Positions 1-13,300 of a DNA stretch of 64,000 bases are shown piece by piece. Source of the stretch: Corella eumyota (taxonomy: Eukaryota; Chordata; Ascidiacea; Phlebobranchia; Corellidae); NCBI GenBank assembly GCA_963082875.1, contig OY720100.1:2790001-2854000 (forward strand). Direction: 5' to 3'. Each line of letters begins with the position of its first letter. Position 1 is the stretch's first letter. The notes under the pieces are model-generated. The model was given only the letters and a program-made list of their open reading frames with translations. It was not told the DNA's origin and did no database searches. Both the position numbers and the translations under genes were made by a program.

Positions 1-1715
1 GTGATGATGATGAAACAAGTTTGCTTCCTCCTTCAACTAGATTTGAAAGCCCAAAAAATATTAAAAGAAAACTTTTGGACAATAAACCATCACCATTAAT
101 CACCAAGAAGTCAAATGTTAAGTTGGATTTTGTTAAAGATTGTGAAGTTATTGATTTAAAACCGGAATGTCCGTATGGAGAAAAATGTTACCGGAAAAAT
201 CCAATTCATTTTAACGAATTTGCTCATTCAAAAAAGCGAAAAAATACTGAAAATGTTGATATTAGTGAAGGTCAATCCACACTCAAGAAATCTAAACTTT
301 CCACCTCACAAAATTTAACTAAATCTACGTCAAATTCTCCTGTTGAGGTTTGGAAATCTGCTGCCCCATATTATTTTTTTCTAACAACTGTTACTGGCAT
401 TCCAAAACAATTTAACTATTTATCAAAATCTGTAAATAATGATAATATACAGCCCCCTCCTTCAATGGGCATCAAGGATATTTTGTCTACAACATTTGGC
501 AATCTTAAAGAATGTGCTTTGTTCAACTATTGCTTTGACATTGAATGGTTGATGAACCAGTTTCCAGGGAAAATAAAAAGCAAACCAATTCTGTTAATTC
601 ATGGTGATCAAGGTGGAAGCAATATGAAATTGCAAGCAGAGGCAAATCCATATCCTAATATTGAGTTGTGTAGATGTGATTTACCACCATATGGTACCCA
701 CCATACTAAAATGATGTTTTTACTTTATGAGGAAGGATTAAGGGTTGTGATATTAACTGCAAATTTCGTGGAACGTGATTGGGCACAAAAAACGCAAAGC
801 TTTTGGATGAGCCCTATTTTTGCTCCTAAAAATAAAGCTTATAATAACAATCAAAGTCAATTTGAAACTGATCTTGTGTCATACGTTTCATCTTATAAAC
901 GAAAGCCCTTGGACAGATGGGTTGATGTAATTAAAAATCATGATATGTCATCTGCTAATGTTTCTCTTATAGCTTCTGTGCCAGGTCGCCATGTTTTCTC
1001 CAACCTTTCAAAGTGGGGACATATGAAACTAAGAAAAGTTCTAACTAATAATGTCAGAAGAATCGATTCAAGTTGGCCTGTTATCGGCCAATTCTCAAGT
1101 ATTGGATCTCTAGGTCCATCTAAAGATAAGTGGTTGTGTAACGAATGGTTAACTAGTCTATCTGCTTGTGATATGGGCAATAACAAACTTAAAACAAGCA
1201 GTCCACCTTTGAAGTTAATCTTTCCATCAATAAATAACATTCGATGCAGTTTAGAAGGTTATCCGGCAGGTGCCGCAGTTCCTTACAGTTCAGCAAATGC
1301 TGCCAAGCAACAATGGTTAAACCCATTTTTTCATCAATGGAATTCTGATCACTCCCATCGTAGCGAAGCATCGCCGCATATTAAATCATACACTAGGATA
1401 TCACCTTATGAAACTAACATAAGAGCTGCCTGGTTTTTACTTACAAGTGCCAACTTATCAAAGGCAGCATGGGGGGCTTTAGAAAAAAATGGCACCCAGC
1501 TAGCGATAAAGTCATTTGAAATTGGTGTTTTATTTCTACCATCATCTACCAATGAAACATTTTTGAATATCAAGACTGCAGGTTCTGGGTCTAAGTTTCC
1601 AATGCCATTTAGTTACCCACTTACTAACTATAGACCAGGTGATAAGCCTTGGACTTGGGATGCAAAACATGATACCGCTCCTGACAGATATGGAAATGTT
1701 TGGGATCCATCCTAA
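1..1715 (+). CDS. TDP1: Tyrosyl-DNA phosphodiesterase 1, 5'-partial, with PBZ-type zinc finger
   Basis: Hydrolyses the phosphotyrosyl link between stalled topoisomerase I and the DNA 3' end, a nuclear repair step. The frame is open to the left window edge (it reads DDDETS before TTG at 21), so the true start lies upstream; about 570 residues are visible and human TDP1 has 608. Counting the TTG at 21 as residue 1, both HKD active-site motifs are present: HHTKMMFLLYEEG (H228, K230) and SPHIKSY (H453, K455), the second followed by SANLSKAAWGALEKNGTQL with N478. The N-terminal part holds CPYGEKCYRKNPIHFNEFAH (C50, C56, H63, H69), an exact fit to the poly(ADP-ribose)-binding zinc finger of APLF. 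The remaining N-terminus is Lys/Ser-rich. The visible 1.7 kb has no intron, unlike its neighbours. ATRAID starts 345 bp downstream on the same strand. Identity is near certain. Confidence 0.97.
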   Translation, partial: DDDETSLLPPSTRFESPKNIKRKLLDNKPSPLITKKSNVKLDFVKDCEVIDLKPECPYGEKCYRKNPIHFNEFAHSKKRKNTENVDISEGQSTLKKSKLSTSQNLTKSTSNSPVEVWKSAAPYYFFLTTVTGIPKQFNYLSKSVNNDNIQPPPSMGIKDILSTTFGNLKECALFNYCFDIEWLMNQFPGKIKSKPILLIHGDQGGSNMKLQAEANPYPNIELCRCDLPPYGTHHTKMMFLLYEEGLRVVILTANFVERDWAQKTQSFWMSPIFAPKNKAYNNNQSQFETDLVSYVSSYKRKPLDRWVDVIKNHDMSSANVSLIASVPGRHVFSNLSKWGHMKLRKVLTNNVRRIDSSWPVIGQFSSIGSLGPSKDKWLCNEWLTSLSACDMGNNKLKTSSPPLKLIFPSINNIRCSLEGYPAGAAVPYSSANAAKQQWLNPFFHQWNSDHSHRSEASPHIKSYTRISPYETNIRAAWFLLTSANLSKAAWGALEKNGTQLAIKSFEIGVLFLPSSTNETFLNIKTAGSGSKFPMPFSYPLTNYRPGDKPWTWDAKHDTAPDRYGNVWDPS

Positions 1716-2059
1716 CTTAAAAAATAGTAAATTTTACCCTTGTGTTAAGCATTTAAAAACAAAAAGTTGTTAACATTTCGAAAATTAAGACTAAATTAGA
1801 TGTAGCATTATATTGTTTACATATATATAACATACAAGTTTAATAAGTGTTGTAATGTTAACATTTAAGGAATGCAACTGCTTGTACAGCAAAATTCTTT
1901 ATTTGCTGAATATACATTAATTGACCCATTGTATTATGTAGGTCCTGCTTTAGTATGACTGTACTGGTATTTATATATAAGTTAAACTGTCTACAGTTTA
2001 CATTTTATATATTTTTGCTTTGCAGATGTAGTATAGATTTTATTTGTTATATTTTTAAA
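1716..2059. other. TDP1 3' flank and ATRAID 5' flank
   Basis: A 344-bp A+T-rich spacer between two genes on the same strand. It should contain the TDP1 3' UTR and the ATRAID promoter or 5' UTR. A TTTGCAG acceptor at about 2020-2026 just before the ATRAID start could mark a 5' UTR intron or a spliced-leader acceptor; this is inference. No coding potential was recognised. Confidence 0.5.
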
Positions 2060-3935
2060 ATGCAAGTTATAAAATGGTTTGGTTTTATCCTTATAATGTC
2101 CGGGGCATTTTGCTATCAGAATAAAAGTGGGCTTATATATGTAAGTATGGTGCCTCTTAGTTTTATGTGTGTAAACGAGTAAAATAACTGTATTACCTTA
2201 TTGCTTTACCAATTTTCTGCAATTTTTTATATTATAAGGGGAATTATGGTACTAACTGTCGTATGAAACCTAAAAATATCAATTAAATTTATGTCGATTA
2301 TGATACTCATACACTATATATTTTTAACTTACCTTTTCTGTAGGATGACTTAGATTTATGTGCCTTACAATCCTGTTCAACCCCAACACCCACCAATAGT
2401 TCAATGGAGAAGGAATGTATTGTTGAAAAGGGTTTGATGATGAAGGGAAGATGTTGTATAAATCTCACAGATGATCAGAATATTTTTGGGTATTTTCAGT
2501 TTTGTTTTTGACTGTTTTTTTTATCGTAACCTTACTAAAATTTTGATAGCTAGATAACTATTTCTTAAATTACAAGAGCTAGTAATAAAACTGTGGCTAA
2601 AAAACGCTGACTATTTTGAATTCACATATTTAGTTCGCCCTTGTTCTTTTAATTTAAGCTACTAGTGACTAAATATATACTTCCAAAAACCATTATATAA
2701 GTTTTAGTTTATCACTATATTGTGTTATGCTTATTTGCATGCTATTGAGACTCTGTTAAAAATAGTTTTTATATTTTGTTAAAGAGTTGATCTATCACAT
2801 TGTAATGTCACCTCACTGGGCAACCTTCTTACAACTAAAGCTCCATATATTGTTAAACTGTAAGTCTACTTCTAGCATAATAAAATACGACTTACATTTT
2901 ATGGTTGCTTAATACCTGTAAACTTCCTGCATTTAATTACTTGAGTGCAGATTTCGTAAAACAGAATTCTTTGTTTTTCATCCTGCAAATTATATTTTTT
3001 TATGTAATAATTGATGTTTTAAATTTGTACAGTTATAATTAGCTTTATACTTTTTCTAAGCTATTTTGATTTTATTTAGAAATGTGACATTTAATCCACA
3101 TATCCAATTTGAAGAAGATACTTTTAAAGGGCTTCACAAGTTAAAAGTTTTGTAAGTCCATTCGTATTTTTATATTGATTTTGGGCTTGTACCTATTTGA
3201 CTTAGCAGTAACTTAACTTTAATTAACAAAAAAAAACTTATACTCGAAAATCGTAACTATCTAGCTCAATTTTCATAAATTGTTATCTAAAATCTGTTAA
3301 AAAGCTAATATTCTAGAAATAAAATTTACTAAATTTAACCTGTATAAAAAAATGCATAACCTAAGTATAATTCTATGTCTGATCTTAGCAATACAAAACT
3401 TTTTAAATTTACTTTTCTAGGAGCATTCCAAACACTGTTGGTTGTCCTGGCAACTGGAGCTGGTTTAACTCAACTTGGAAAACTTGGAACAAAACTGAAG
3501 TTCATAAAAACTTTACAATTTGCTTCAACCAAACTGATACTTGCTCATTGCTTTCAAACTACAACTGTAAGTACATAAATAAACTGTTAATAAAGTTAGA
3601 TTAGAGATAAATATATAAAAGTTAAGCTTTTGTCAATTAACTGCAATGTTATTAGTAAGCAACCTATTATAAAAAACACAAAATAATTCAAAACAGTTTT
3701 TTTAAATTTTGCAACGATTTTTTTTTTAGATACTTGTCCAGAATATTCCCAATGTAATAACGACGGCCCAGGTATGTTTAACTGTACATGTAAACCTATT
3801 TGGGGAGGGTATAAATGTATGAGAACACAAGTACATCGACCTACTGTATATATAATTGCTGGAACTCTAGGCTCTGCTGTTTTCTTTTCAGGCCTATTGT
3901 GGTTTACTGAAAGAAGATTTGTGATAAACCGATAA
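2060..3935 (+). CDS. ATRAID: ATRAID (APR3)-like type I membrane protein, six exons
   Basis: Exons 2060-2140, 2344-2489, 2785-2859, 3080-3151, 3421-3566 and 3730-3935 keep phase and give 241 residues (human about 229). A hydrophobic signal peptide (about residues 1-19) precedes a Cys-containing luminal region with GRCCINL, then LDLSHCNVTSL, matching the CCLNQKG and LDLQNCSLED stretches of human ATRAID. A leucine-rich segment (DTFKGLHKLKVL) follows. Several N-x-S/T sites lead into an EGF-like module (C176, C182, C192, C194, C203, ending GGYKCM). One transmembrane helix (about 213-232) is followed by a short basic tail. The vertebrate protein works in lysosomes as partner of SLC37A3 and is linked to bisphosphonate response and cell differentiation. 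The start was chosen because the signal peptide begins there; an upstream in-frame extension is not family-like. Confidence 0.93.
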
Positions 3936-4300
3936 ATTTTATTGTTTTTTTTGTATTTTAACTGAGTGCAATATCTTGTTTTTATGTTTCTTGTTTTTTT
4001 AATGCAAAATAAAAATACTTTTTGTTTTTATTTGAGCGTTTGTCATTTGTTTTTTCAATAAAAGTAGGAAAATTGCGAAAATAAACAACATAAAATATAG
4101 GTAAAACAATTTTTACCATTCAAGAGTAACCCTTACGTCAAAAAATGGCGAAAATTGGATAAAAGCAAAATAAAAAGTGACAAATAAATACACACTTGGA
4201 GTGCACTCACCCTTTAAGCACCGTAGAGCAGCGAAAAGACGATATCATTTATGCTGAATAACGATAATAAAAAAAGCAAAAAAAGGGAGATGAAAATATT
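3936..4300. terminator. Convergent 3' ends of ATRAID and the collagen gene
   Basis: An AATAAA polyadenylation signal for ATRAID lies at 4008-4013 (+). Its mirror TTTATT at 4027-4032 is an AATAAA on the minus strand that could serve the collagen transcript, whose stop is at 4301. If both are used the two 3' UTRs meet or overlap here. No coding potential was seen. Confidence 0.6.
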
Positions 4301-7300
4301 TTATCTAGGGGGAGGGCCTTTAAAGTTAGTGGCGGGTTGTGGAATCATATTTAAAGCTGCGCGTTCAGCCGCCTGATAACACTGGGACAAATCACAAGTG
4401 CCCTTTGACCCACCATGACCTGGTGGACCCGCAGGACCGTTTGAACCGGTAGGTCCTAGGGGACCAACTGGGCCTGGTGGACCGGGTCGACCTACCCCAG
4501 CAGGTCCTTGGCTCCCTAAAATCCAAATTAAAAAAAAAATTATTTTGGACTCTTTGTCATCATCTTGTGGATTAAAAATATTTAGAATTCTAGATTACCT
4601 TGTATGCCTTGTTTTCCTCTAGCGCCTCTACTGCCGACCCCGGTTTGACCTCGGCTTCCCTTGGCACCATTAACTCCGGGTCTTCCGGGTTCGCCAGGTG
4701 GGCCACCGGGTCCTGTGAGTCCCGAAGCACCATTCGAGCCAGGATTGCCATCGCGTCCAGGTCGACCAGCGGCGCCGGAATAACCACGAGCTCCGGGCGG
4801 ACCGGGAGTACCAGTAATTGCTTTCTGTTTGTGGAATTACAAAGATTTTTAATAAATATTACAATAAAGGTTTAAAATATGGGCAATATTGCAGTTATGT
4901 ATTGTATTGATATTACTAAGCACAATTAATAAAATTTTATTGAATTTTAATCCATCTTAAAAGGTTCAAACTATATTTTGGTGCCACTAATGTTACCCTT
5001 TGATTAGGCCATTGGGTCTAGATTTCGACATTTAAGATAGTAGATAATAATTTGTGTTTCAATTAAGATAAATTTACATTTTGATTTCAACTTACCGGCA
5101 TTTCGATCGTTCCCATAACTTCATCTCTTAACTGATCAATAATCTGAGGAATTCTTTTCGCTAAAACATTGTCCACAATTTTCTCCGTGATCCTCTTTAT
5201 ATCATCCTCCGATACTGAATCTCCAGGAAGACCCCGCTCCCCTCGTTTCCCGCTTTTTCCCGGCTTCCCATTCGAACCCGGTCTTCCGTCTCGGCCTTTC
5301 ATTCCGGTCACACCCGGAATCCCCTGGTACCCGCGTCCGCCACGACTTCCCTTGGGTCCTGGTTCTCCTTCGGGACCAATGGGACCGGGCGATCCAGATT
5401 CGCCACGGGCGCCTTTGGCTCCGTTTTTCCCGGCGTCGCCTTTGTCCCCAGGTTCTCCAATTAACCCTCTTATTCCCTCATCTCCCTTAAATAAAAATAT
5501 ATGTAAATACGTTTTTATTCATTTTTTATTCCAGAAGTTTCTTACCCGTTCTCCAGGAGGTCCGGGTCTTCCAGGAGTCCCATCACTACCAGGATTTCCG
5601 CTTTCCCCTTTTGCTCCGCTTCCTCCTGGTGACCCATCTTCTCCAGAGGGTCCGGGAGGTCCTCTGCCACCCTAAGATAAAAGTTAAAAACAATCAAAAA
5701 AAAAATTTCGTCAAATTTTCAAGTTAAGTTTCAAAGCTTACCGGTACTCCGGGTCGCCCGTCCAATCCTTTAGATCCAGATTGGCCCCTTAATCCTGGGA
5801 ATCCCCTCTCACCTGCTAGACCAGGAAATCCTGGTAGTCCAAGGCCTCCCTGTGTAACAGTTATTATTATGACGTCATAATTATTTAAAGGAATTTCATT
5901 TTAGGAAAGTTTTAAAAATGACTCATTATTTTTTTAAATTATAAACTAAAATGTTTTTACCCGAGGTCCTATATCTCCATCTCTACCGTTTACACCAGGG
6001 GTGCCCTGTAATTTCAAATAATTTAATAAAAATTAATAGATTTTATCAAAAAGGTGAATAAAATAAAATTTTGTAACAACAAAGCCTTACCCCTTGACCT
6101 TTTTCACCGGGCGGTCCAGGCGCTCCAGGTTGACCCCGAGCCCCATCATTTCCGTCTAAACCTTCAGCTCCTTGGGGTCCTTCTCTACCCGACAAACCCT
6201 GTAAGTGGGGTTAAAATATTATATTTAATTCAAAGATAAATGTTTAGAGTTATGGATTATAAATATTAAAATAAAGCAACAAACCGGGATGCCTCTCTCT
6301 CCTTTTATTCCCCTTTCTCCTTTCCCTCCATCTTTCCCACCTTTCCCATCTTCACCTTTTGACCCAGGTATCCCATCATCACCTGGTGTACCCTAAATTA
6401 AATATAAACAATTATAAACATATATATTTTACTGTGTTAATATTTTGGTGATATCTAAAAGGTTGTACTGTATACTTATTTCTAGTATTTATTTTAAAGT
6501 CTTTTTTTTTGATAATTTATGCTTGGCAAAAAAACCATCCTAATATAATGAAAAACATACCTTGCTTCCAGTAGGTCCCATTGGTCCAGTTAAACCAGGC
6601 AATCCACGACCCCCCTGTTTAAATATACAAATTTAAATCATAATTTAAAACACAATGACAAAATCTTTAAACCATAATGAATACAATAGTTATGGTAACA
6701 CTTAATTATTTACAAAAAAAACTTTAATTAATAATTCTAAGCGAACTGAGCAAATAAAAAAAAAAGCCAATAAAAAATATTTTACCGTATCACCGGGCTG
6801 TCCCTTTCTTCCAGTAACCCCGGTAAACCCAATATCCCCCTTCTTTCCATCATTTCCATCTAGTCCACGTTCACCCTGACTCCCTGTCTCACCCTACATA
6901 AATTCCAACGTAAAATTTTTTAACCCTTTTTAATTTTTTTAGAGGGTATAAAAGGTAAACTTTGATTTACATTAAATATAAAATTAAACTATTTTGCATT
7001 GTGGAATGCGATTTTATTCTAAATATGTTAATTTATTTCACCCATTACTTTTACTTACAAAACATTAAAAATTAAATTAATTTTACCTTTTCACCAGCAG
7101 AACCCTGACGACCAGGAGGCCCAGGTCTACCATCATCACCCTAGAAACATTGAAAAAAAAATTTATTGGTCACAAAACACAACTTAGAATATTTTTTTGT
7201 AATCATCTTGAAGTAAAAGATTTTTTATATTTTTAATAAAAAGTTTGAGCTTTGAAACGTGTTTAAAGTTACCCTAAGCGCCAGGCTTTAAGGACGAACA

Positions 7301-10300
7301 GCGTAGTAATACGGCTCTAACCCGAAACCATTGGGTCGTAGCTTTCTGTCATGACCAGTATACAAAATTACCGAAAAATTTTTAAAAATAATGATTTAAC
7401 TTACAGGAGTTCCCGGAACACCACGTTGACCTTCTGGACCTGGCGGACATTCCTGACAAGGTTCCTAAAACAACATTCGAACAATTTAAGTTTAAGAATT
7501 AACCTTATAATTCAGTTAAAACTTTAACAGAACATAAATAATATAAAATAATTAAATTAGTACTTACTGCTTCCAGTGGTTCAGCATGTACTACTCTTCC
7601 CTATAATATAGTAACTTATATTTAATCATTAGAAATCTCTGTTATTATATGTTAAAAGTATATGTATTTTGCTATAGTTTGTCCTATACAACCATGTTTT
7701 ATATACAGTATTTTATGTAATAGTATACTTACTGGTTCTCCTGGCTTTCCAGGCGCACCAGGTTTGCCATCTCTACCAGATAAACCCTGTAACAACAAAC
7801 AAGTTCATTCATTTAATTCAAAATACAAAAACAAAACTTAAAATTTCAAAAACTTACCAAAAATTTTTAAAAAATGCAAGCGCCCAAAAATTTTCGAGTT
7901 TTACAATTTTAAAAAAACAAAATTTTTCTATACACTTACCCTCGGCCCCGTGTCACCTTGGAGACCCATAGGACCCCGGGATCCGGTAATACTTTGCCCG
8001 TCCCTTCCTGGGGTTCCGGAGAGGCCGTCGGAGCCCTGTAGCCCACGAATTCCCTACAAACAAAGGGTCTTTAAAACTGATAATACACAATAGTGAATCT
8101 ATTTTTTAAAGATTAAAACAAAAAGGTTTTTGTAGGAAAATTTACCGACTAATTTTTTTTATTATATTACCTCTATACCCTGAGGTCCGGGCGGTCCACT
8201 ATCACCTCTTGTTCCCGGAGCTCCTATGGGCCCGTCACTACCAGGTGTACCCGGAGTTCCAGGAAGTCCCTATGTATATAAAAACACGTGGTGAAAAAAC
8301 TTGACAAACGGTTTGTGTTTAATTTAGACATTAGTTAGGATTTATTTGAAAATAAAAATAGGAAATTTTAAAGACCAAAAAATTTAAGTTTTTACCTGGG
8401 CACCAGGACTTCCGGTCGGTCCTTGGTTCCCGGTTACACCCTGGTCTCCTTGGTCACCTTTTTCTCCTGAATCTCCGATCTCCCCTTTGTCCCCAGAGTC
8501 ACCTTTGGCACCCTCTTCTCCCCGCGGACCTAGTTGGCCCCGCAACCCGCGTTCACCCTTAAAAGTCAAACCAAAAATTAAAAAAAAACAACGAAGTAAA
8601 TGGAAAAACTAAGGTTAAATGCACGTAAGTTTTTTTACCTCCAATCCCCGTTCTCCGGGCGGGCCAATAATTCCACGCTCACCAATTTCACCCTAAAAAA
8701 ACATTAAAAAAAGGAATAAAAATTTATTGTTGTTCAAATCGCTTTTATATACATTAAACATGTTTATCTAAAAACTTAAATTAATATAAATGAAATTGAA
8801 GACTGGCCGGGTTTAAACCAAATAATCTAGACTTAATTAGGCGCTGAAAGTTATGCTGGTGAAACTACTTGTTAATCTTATATACACAACCGTCTTAGAT
8901 ACATTTATTTCAATTTGTTGTAATTTTACCTTTTCTCCTTCGCTCCCTTTTAAACCAATCAAACCCTCTTCTCCTTTTTGCCCTTTAGCGCCCTCTACCC
9001 CTTGTTTTCCCGCGTCTCCAGTTTCACCCTTGCCACCTTCTTTGCCCAGCAGGGGGGCGGGGGATTCTTCATATTCATGCTATAAAAAAAATAAAGTAAT
9101 ATCAAGTTGATTTAAATAAAAAAAATTAAATATCGTTCCCATATACCTTTAGTACATAACTAAGTTACCGTGTGCTTACTAGGCTAGTCATTAAGTTTCT
9201 TTAAAGAATTCGTTTACTAAAAAGCATACGCTTTAAAATAAGTTGTTATAAATATTAAAATATAGTTCTTACTTTGATGATTGTTTCTGTTACCCCAGGT
9301 TTGCCTGGCGATCCACTTTCTCCCTGCAAATTAAAACATAAACTTATATTTTTTAAATTTCGGTTAGATCGATCATTAAAAACAAGTATAAAGTGAATAA
9401 AAACCTAAGAAAAATGATTAAGAAACATACATTACCTTTTCTCCAGTTTTTCCGGTTTCTCCTCTTAAACCAACTTGTCCAGGTTCACCCTTGATGTAAA
9501 AAAAGTTTTAATTTTTACAACTTTATGATTATGATAACTTTCTTAGGTCAAAATATTAGTATTTTTTAAAAAAATGACCAGTTGTGGTGCATAATAGTTC
9601 ACGTTAAATTTTTGTTTTCTACATGTAACGGTACTAACCTTTGAGCCTGGATCTCCAGGTATTCCCCTTTCACCCCTATCTCCAGGTGTACCTTGGTTCC
9701 CATCCCTACCATCAAGCCCAGGGCCTCCTTGTAAACCCTTGGATCAAATGATTAACGTTATTAGGTCGTGTAAAATTATTCTTTTAATATATTTAAATAA
9801 AATAGAATTTTCGTACACTTACCCAAACTAAATTTAAAAAATAAAATTGTTACCGTTGCCCCCCTGTCGCCGTCTTCCCCTCTCGGTCCCCTTGGTCCTA
9901 GAGGTCCCGGAGCTCCGGTCAAGCCTCGTGGACCTGGTCCGCCATTACTACCCGGAACTCCCTGAAACAAAAGTAAATTTACAATTTTGTTTTAAATTTG
10001 TAAATCAAATTATTTGAACTTAATTTTTTAAATATTAATAAGCTTTTTTTCCTATGTTAAAATGTGTATTGATTGCTCGCGTATTGGATCTATGAAGGCT
10101 TAAGTAAATTAACTAATTATACACTTACATCAATTCCATCTGTCCCGTCTTTTCCATCCTCCCCATCTAAACCATCTTCACCCTAAACAAAATTTAATAT
10201 TTAATAAATTTCCATACACTAAATATTATTGGATTCTACTTTTTAATGCACATCATACCATGGGAGCCATAAAAGATAACCTAAAACTCATATAAGAATA

Positions 10301-13300
10301 CTATAACGCGTAGTTACTTAAACATATTTCTTTAACCTTACCCAATATAAAAAAACAAATAACATTTTTGTACGCAAGTTTAAAGTGTTTTGTACAGTTT
10401 ATAGTTCATAGCTGTATTATTTACTACAATCAAACAAAAATAATAACTGAAAATAAATTGTTAAAATAAATTACCGTGCTGCCGGTATCACCCGGAACTC
10501 CCGGTTCGCCAGGGATCCCATCTGCTCCATCAAGCCCTGACTTTCCGGTATCACCTTTCGCCCCCGCCTCACCTTTTGCCCCGTCCTCCCCGGATTTACC
10601 CTTTAATCCTTGCTCCCCTATCTCACCCTTGCTCCCATCTCCGCCCTTTTCACCGTCGGTACCCGGGGTACCGTCCGTGCCCGGAAGACCCTGAAATCAA
10701 ATTTATATTTTTCTTAATTTTAAAATTTTAAAGTAAAACAATAATGAATTTATTTTTAAACCTCATTTGGTTGTTAAAATAAATTTTATTTAAATAGGTG
10801 CCATTAATAACATAGACATTAAAATGTTAGAACTTACCAAACTTTAAAATCAACGCCATTTTTTTAAAGGTCGAACAAAAGTAACTTTTTTTTGGTTAGG
10901 GTTAAAAGGTAGAAAGCGACATATAAATATAAAAAGAAACCTAACGCTATTTTTCTTACGAATTTTTTTTAAATTTTACAAAGTAACCAAAACCAAAAAA
11001 CTTACGATGGGACCTTGTGGACCTTGTACATCAGACACCGGACCCACTTCTCCAGGGGGACCAATTGGACCCCGATCACCCTTAAATTTTCAAGTTAAGT
11101 TAATTTTTAATACTTATTTGTTATTTTTATTAAAAAAAACAAGAATTTTTTTACTATGAAATTATTTTAAATTACCGTGAACCCGATCGGTCCCCTTCTT
11201 CCGTCATCCCCAGGTTCGCCCCTGGGTCCTGGAGCTCCATTTAGTCCGGGGGGACCTTGGGTACCTAATTCACCCCGTTCACCCTTAAGATAATAACAAC
11301 ATTTTATAAAATAGTCTCACTAAACAACAAAATTAATAATTAAACATGAAATAAAAGGCAAATGAAATATGTGAACAAAAAATGCAAAACCATTAAAAAT
11401 CCATTTTTTATTGAATTAAAATAAATTTACCTTTTCACCAGATTCTCCTCTTTGTCCAACATCACCAGGAACTCCCTGATACAAAAATAATATTTATATT
11501 TATACCCTAATTAACCAAACATCCTATGCCCATATTTACAAAGAGCTTTTATAATATCTCTACAACTCTTAATACCGACAGTGTGATGTAGTGGTCAGTA
11601 CACTTGGCTTCACTACAGGACGTCCTGGGTTTGATCCCATCTGCTTTTATTGCTGTAGTACCCTGGAGTAAGGCGCTATAAACAATATAAACCTCTACAA
11701 AGCTAAAAATCGATCGGCAGAGTAATTACCGGGCAATTAAAATTCCTTGATAAAATGTTAATTTTAAAATATTATAAACGTAAACTTACAGGCTCCCCGT
11801 CGCTACCGTCGACTCCAGGTATTCCGTCACTCCCCGGTGCACCCGGTTCCCCTCGGGCTCCCACAAGACCGGGGAGTCCTGACTGTCCTTGGTCACCCTG
11901 AAAATATAATTACAAAATTATACTATAACTTAGTGGGACTGTGTTAAAAGCTTTACGTTAACAATATTTTTGTTGTGTAATTTGACTATTTACAGTTTAC
12001 AGTAATATAACGTTTGCCAATAACATAGATGTTGGTAAACCATAATGTAATAACAATTTGTTTTTTGATCAGGTATTAAGATTAAGTTGTTTTTTTTTAT
12101 CAGTCAATTGTCAATTGTGTAAACAAATTCTATGGCAAACAACTTTTACTTATAAATAACACTTTGTAAACTCAGTTTAAGGTTAAAATAAAAATCAATG
12201 TTAAAATTTAATTTGTGTACAATCGAGTTCGTCTATTTATTTGTATATTATAAAGGAAACCTCATACCGACGACGTAAAATGAAACACCATATAAACAAT
12301 ATCCAGACAAGATTAAATGACGTGAAAGGGTTAAGTCTTTCGCACGACTTAAGTTTATAAAAATAGTTCGATGATTAGTGGATAAAAAATGTTGAAAATT
12401 TAGCGAAAACATGTTTATTAGAAAACATCTCTCGGTATTTTATTTTTGAATTTAATTTGTCCATACCTGAAACAACAACTTGACAAAAAAAACAAACAAC
12501 AAAAATATTTCAAATCAAAAATAAAATAATTAAATTTTTTTGTGTTTTTTTAGGGACCTAATTCCATATAAGTATAGTACACTAAACGTGCATTAGTTTA
12601 AACTCCCAAATATAAATATTTAAGGTTAGAAAGGTGTACCACTAACAACAAACACGAAAAACATCGCATTAACCGTTGATAAACTAAAACCAAAAACTTT
12701 CATCTATTTCAGTTGTTTATAGTAACGCCATAATTTCTATTAGCGCTAACTCTTTCACGTTTCACCACTAGTTAAGCATATGGGAAAGGTAAACAAAGGG
12801 TTGGTATTATTTTGAAAGCGTGTTCGTGGGTTAAAAAAGGGTTTAACACTTTTCTGGGTCAACTGTAACCATCTATTTGTTAATGTCAACTAAATTAAGG
12901 AGCAAGTAATCGTTTAAGCCTGCACGGACTTTTATCATATATAAAAAAACGATAAATTCGTTGCCATACGTAATATAAACAGCAGGTTGATATAACGAAT
13001 TGTTTTCGACATTTAAAAAAAACTAAAGTGACAAATTCGTTTAAAATTTAAATATTTTACCTTTTTCCCTCTTTTTCCTTCTATTCCAATCTCTCCTTTC
13101 TCTCCCTATAAATTAATTAGTCATGATTAACAAGAATGTTATTTACCTTTAATTTCGTAAACCAATAATTAGTTAAGTGAGTATAGGTTACATAAAACTA
13201 CCAACAAATTAAACCCAAATTTAAAAAACATATTTACTTGCTCTCCTGGTGCTCCATTAGCGCCTGGTACACCCTGTAAAATAAAAACGACAATTTTAAT

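Noticed and set aside
1716-2059. TDP1-ATRAID as a trans-spliced operon
   Set aside because: The 345-bp gap is longer than the very short spacers expected of tunicate operons, and no spliced-leader evidence is visible in DNA.
1955-2182. 75-residue hydrophobic frame as a longer ATRAID N-terminus
   Set aside because: The upstream part is in a different context, crosses a TTTGCAG acceptor, and the ATG at 2060 alone gives a normal signal peptide. The right part runs into the intron.
3375-3578. 67-residue plus-strand frame
   Set aside because: It overlaps ATRAID exon 5 in another frame, begins in the preceding intron, and does not fit the family.
5169-5675. 168-residue Pro-rich plus-strand frame
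   Set aside because: It is the antisense shadow of collagen Gly-X-Y exons (Gly codons read backwards give Pro/Ser), crosses an intron of the minus-strand gene, and has no family resemblance. The same holds for the frames at 4600-4875, 8853-9110 and 10476-10694.
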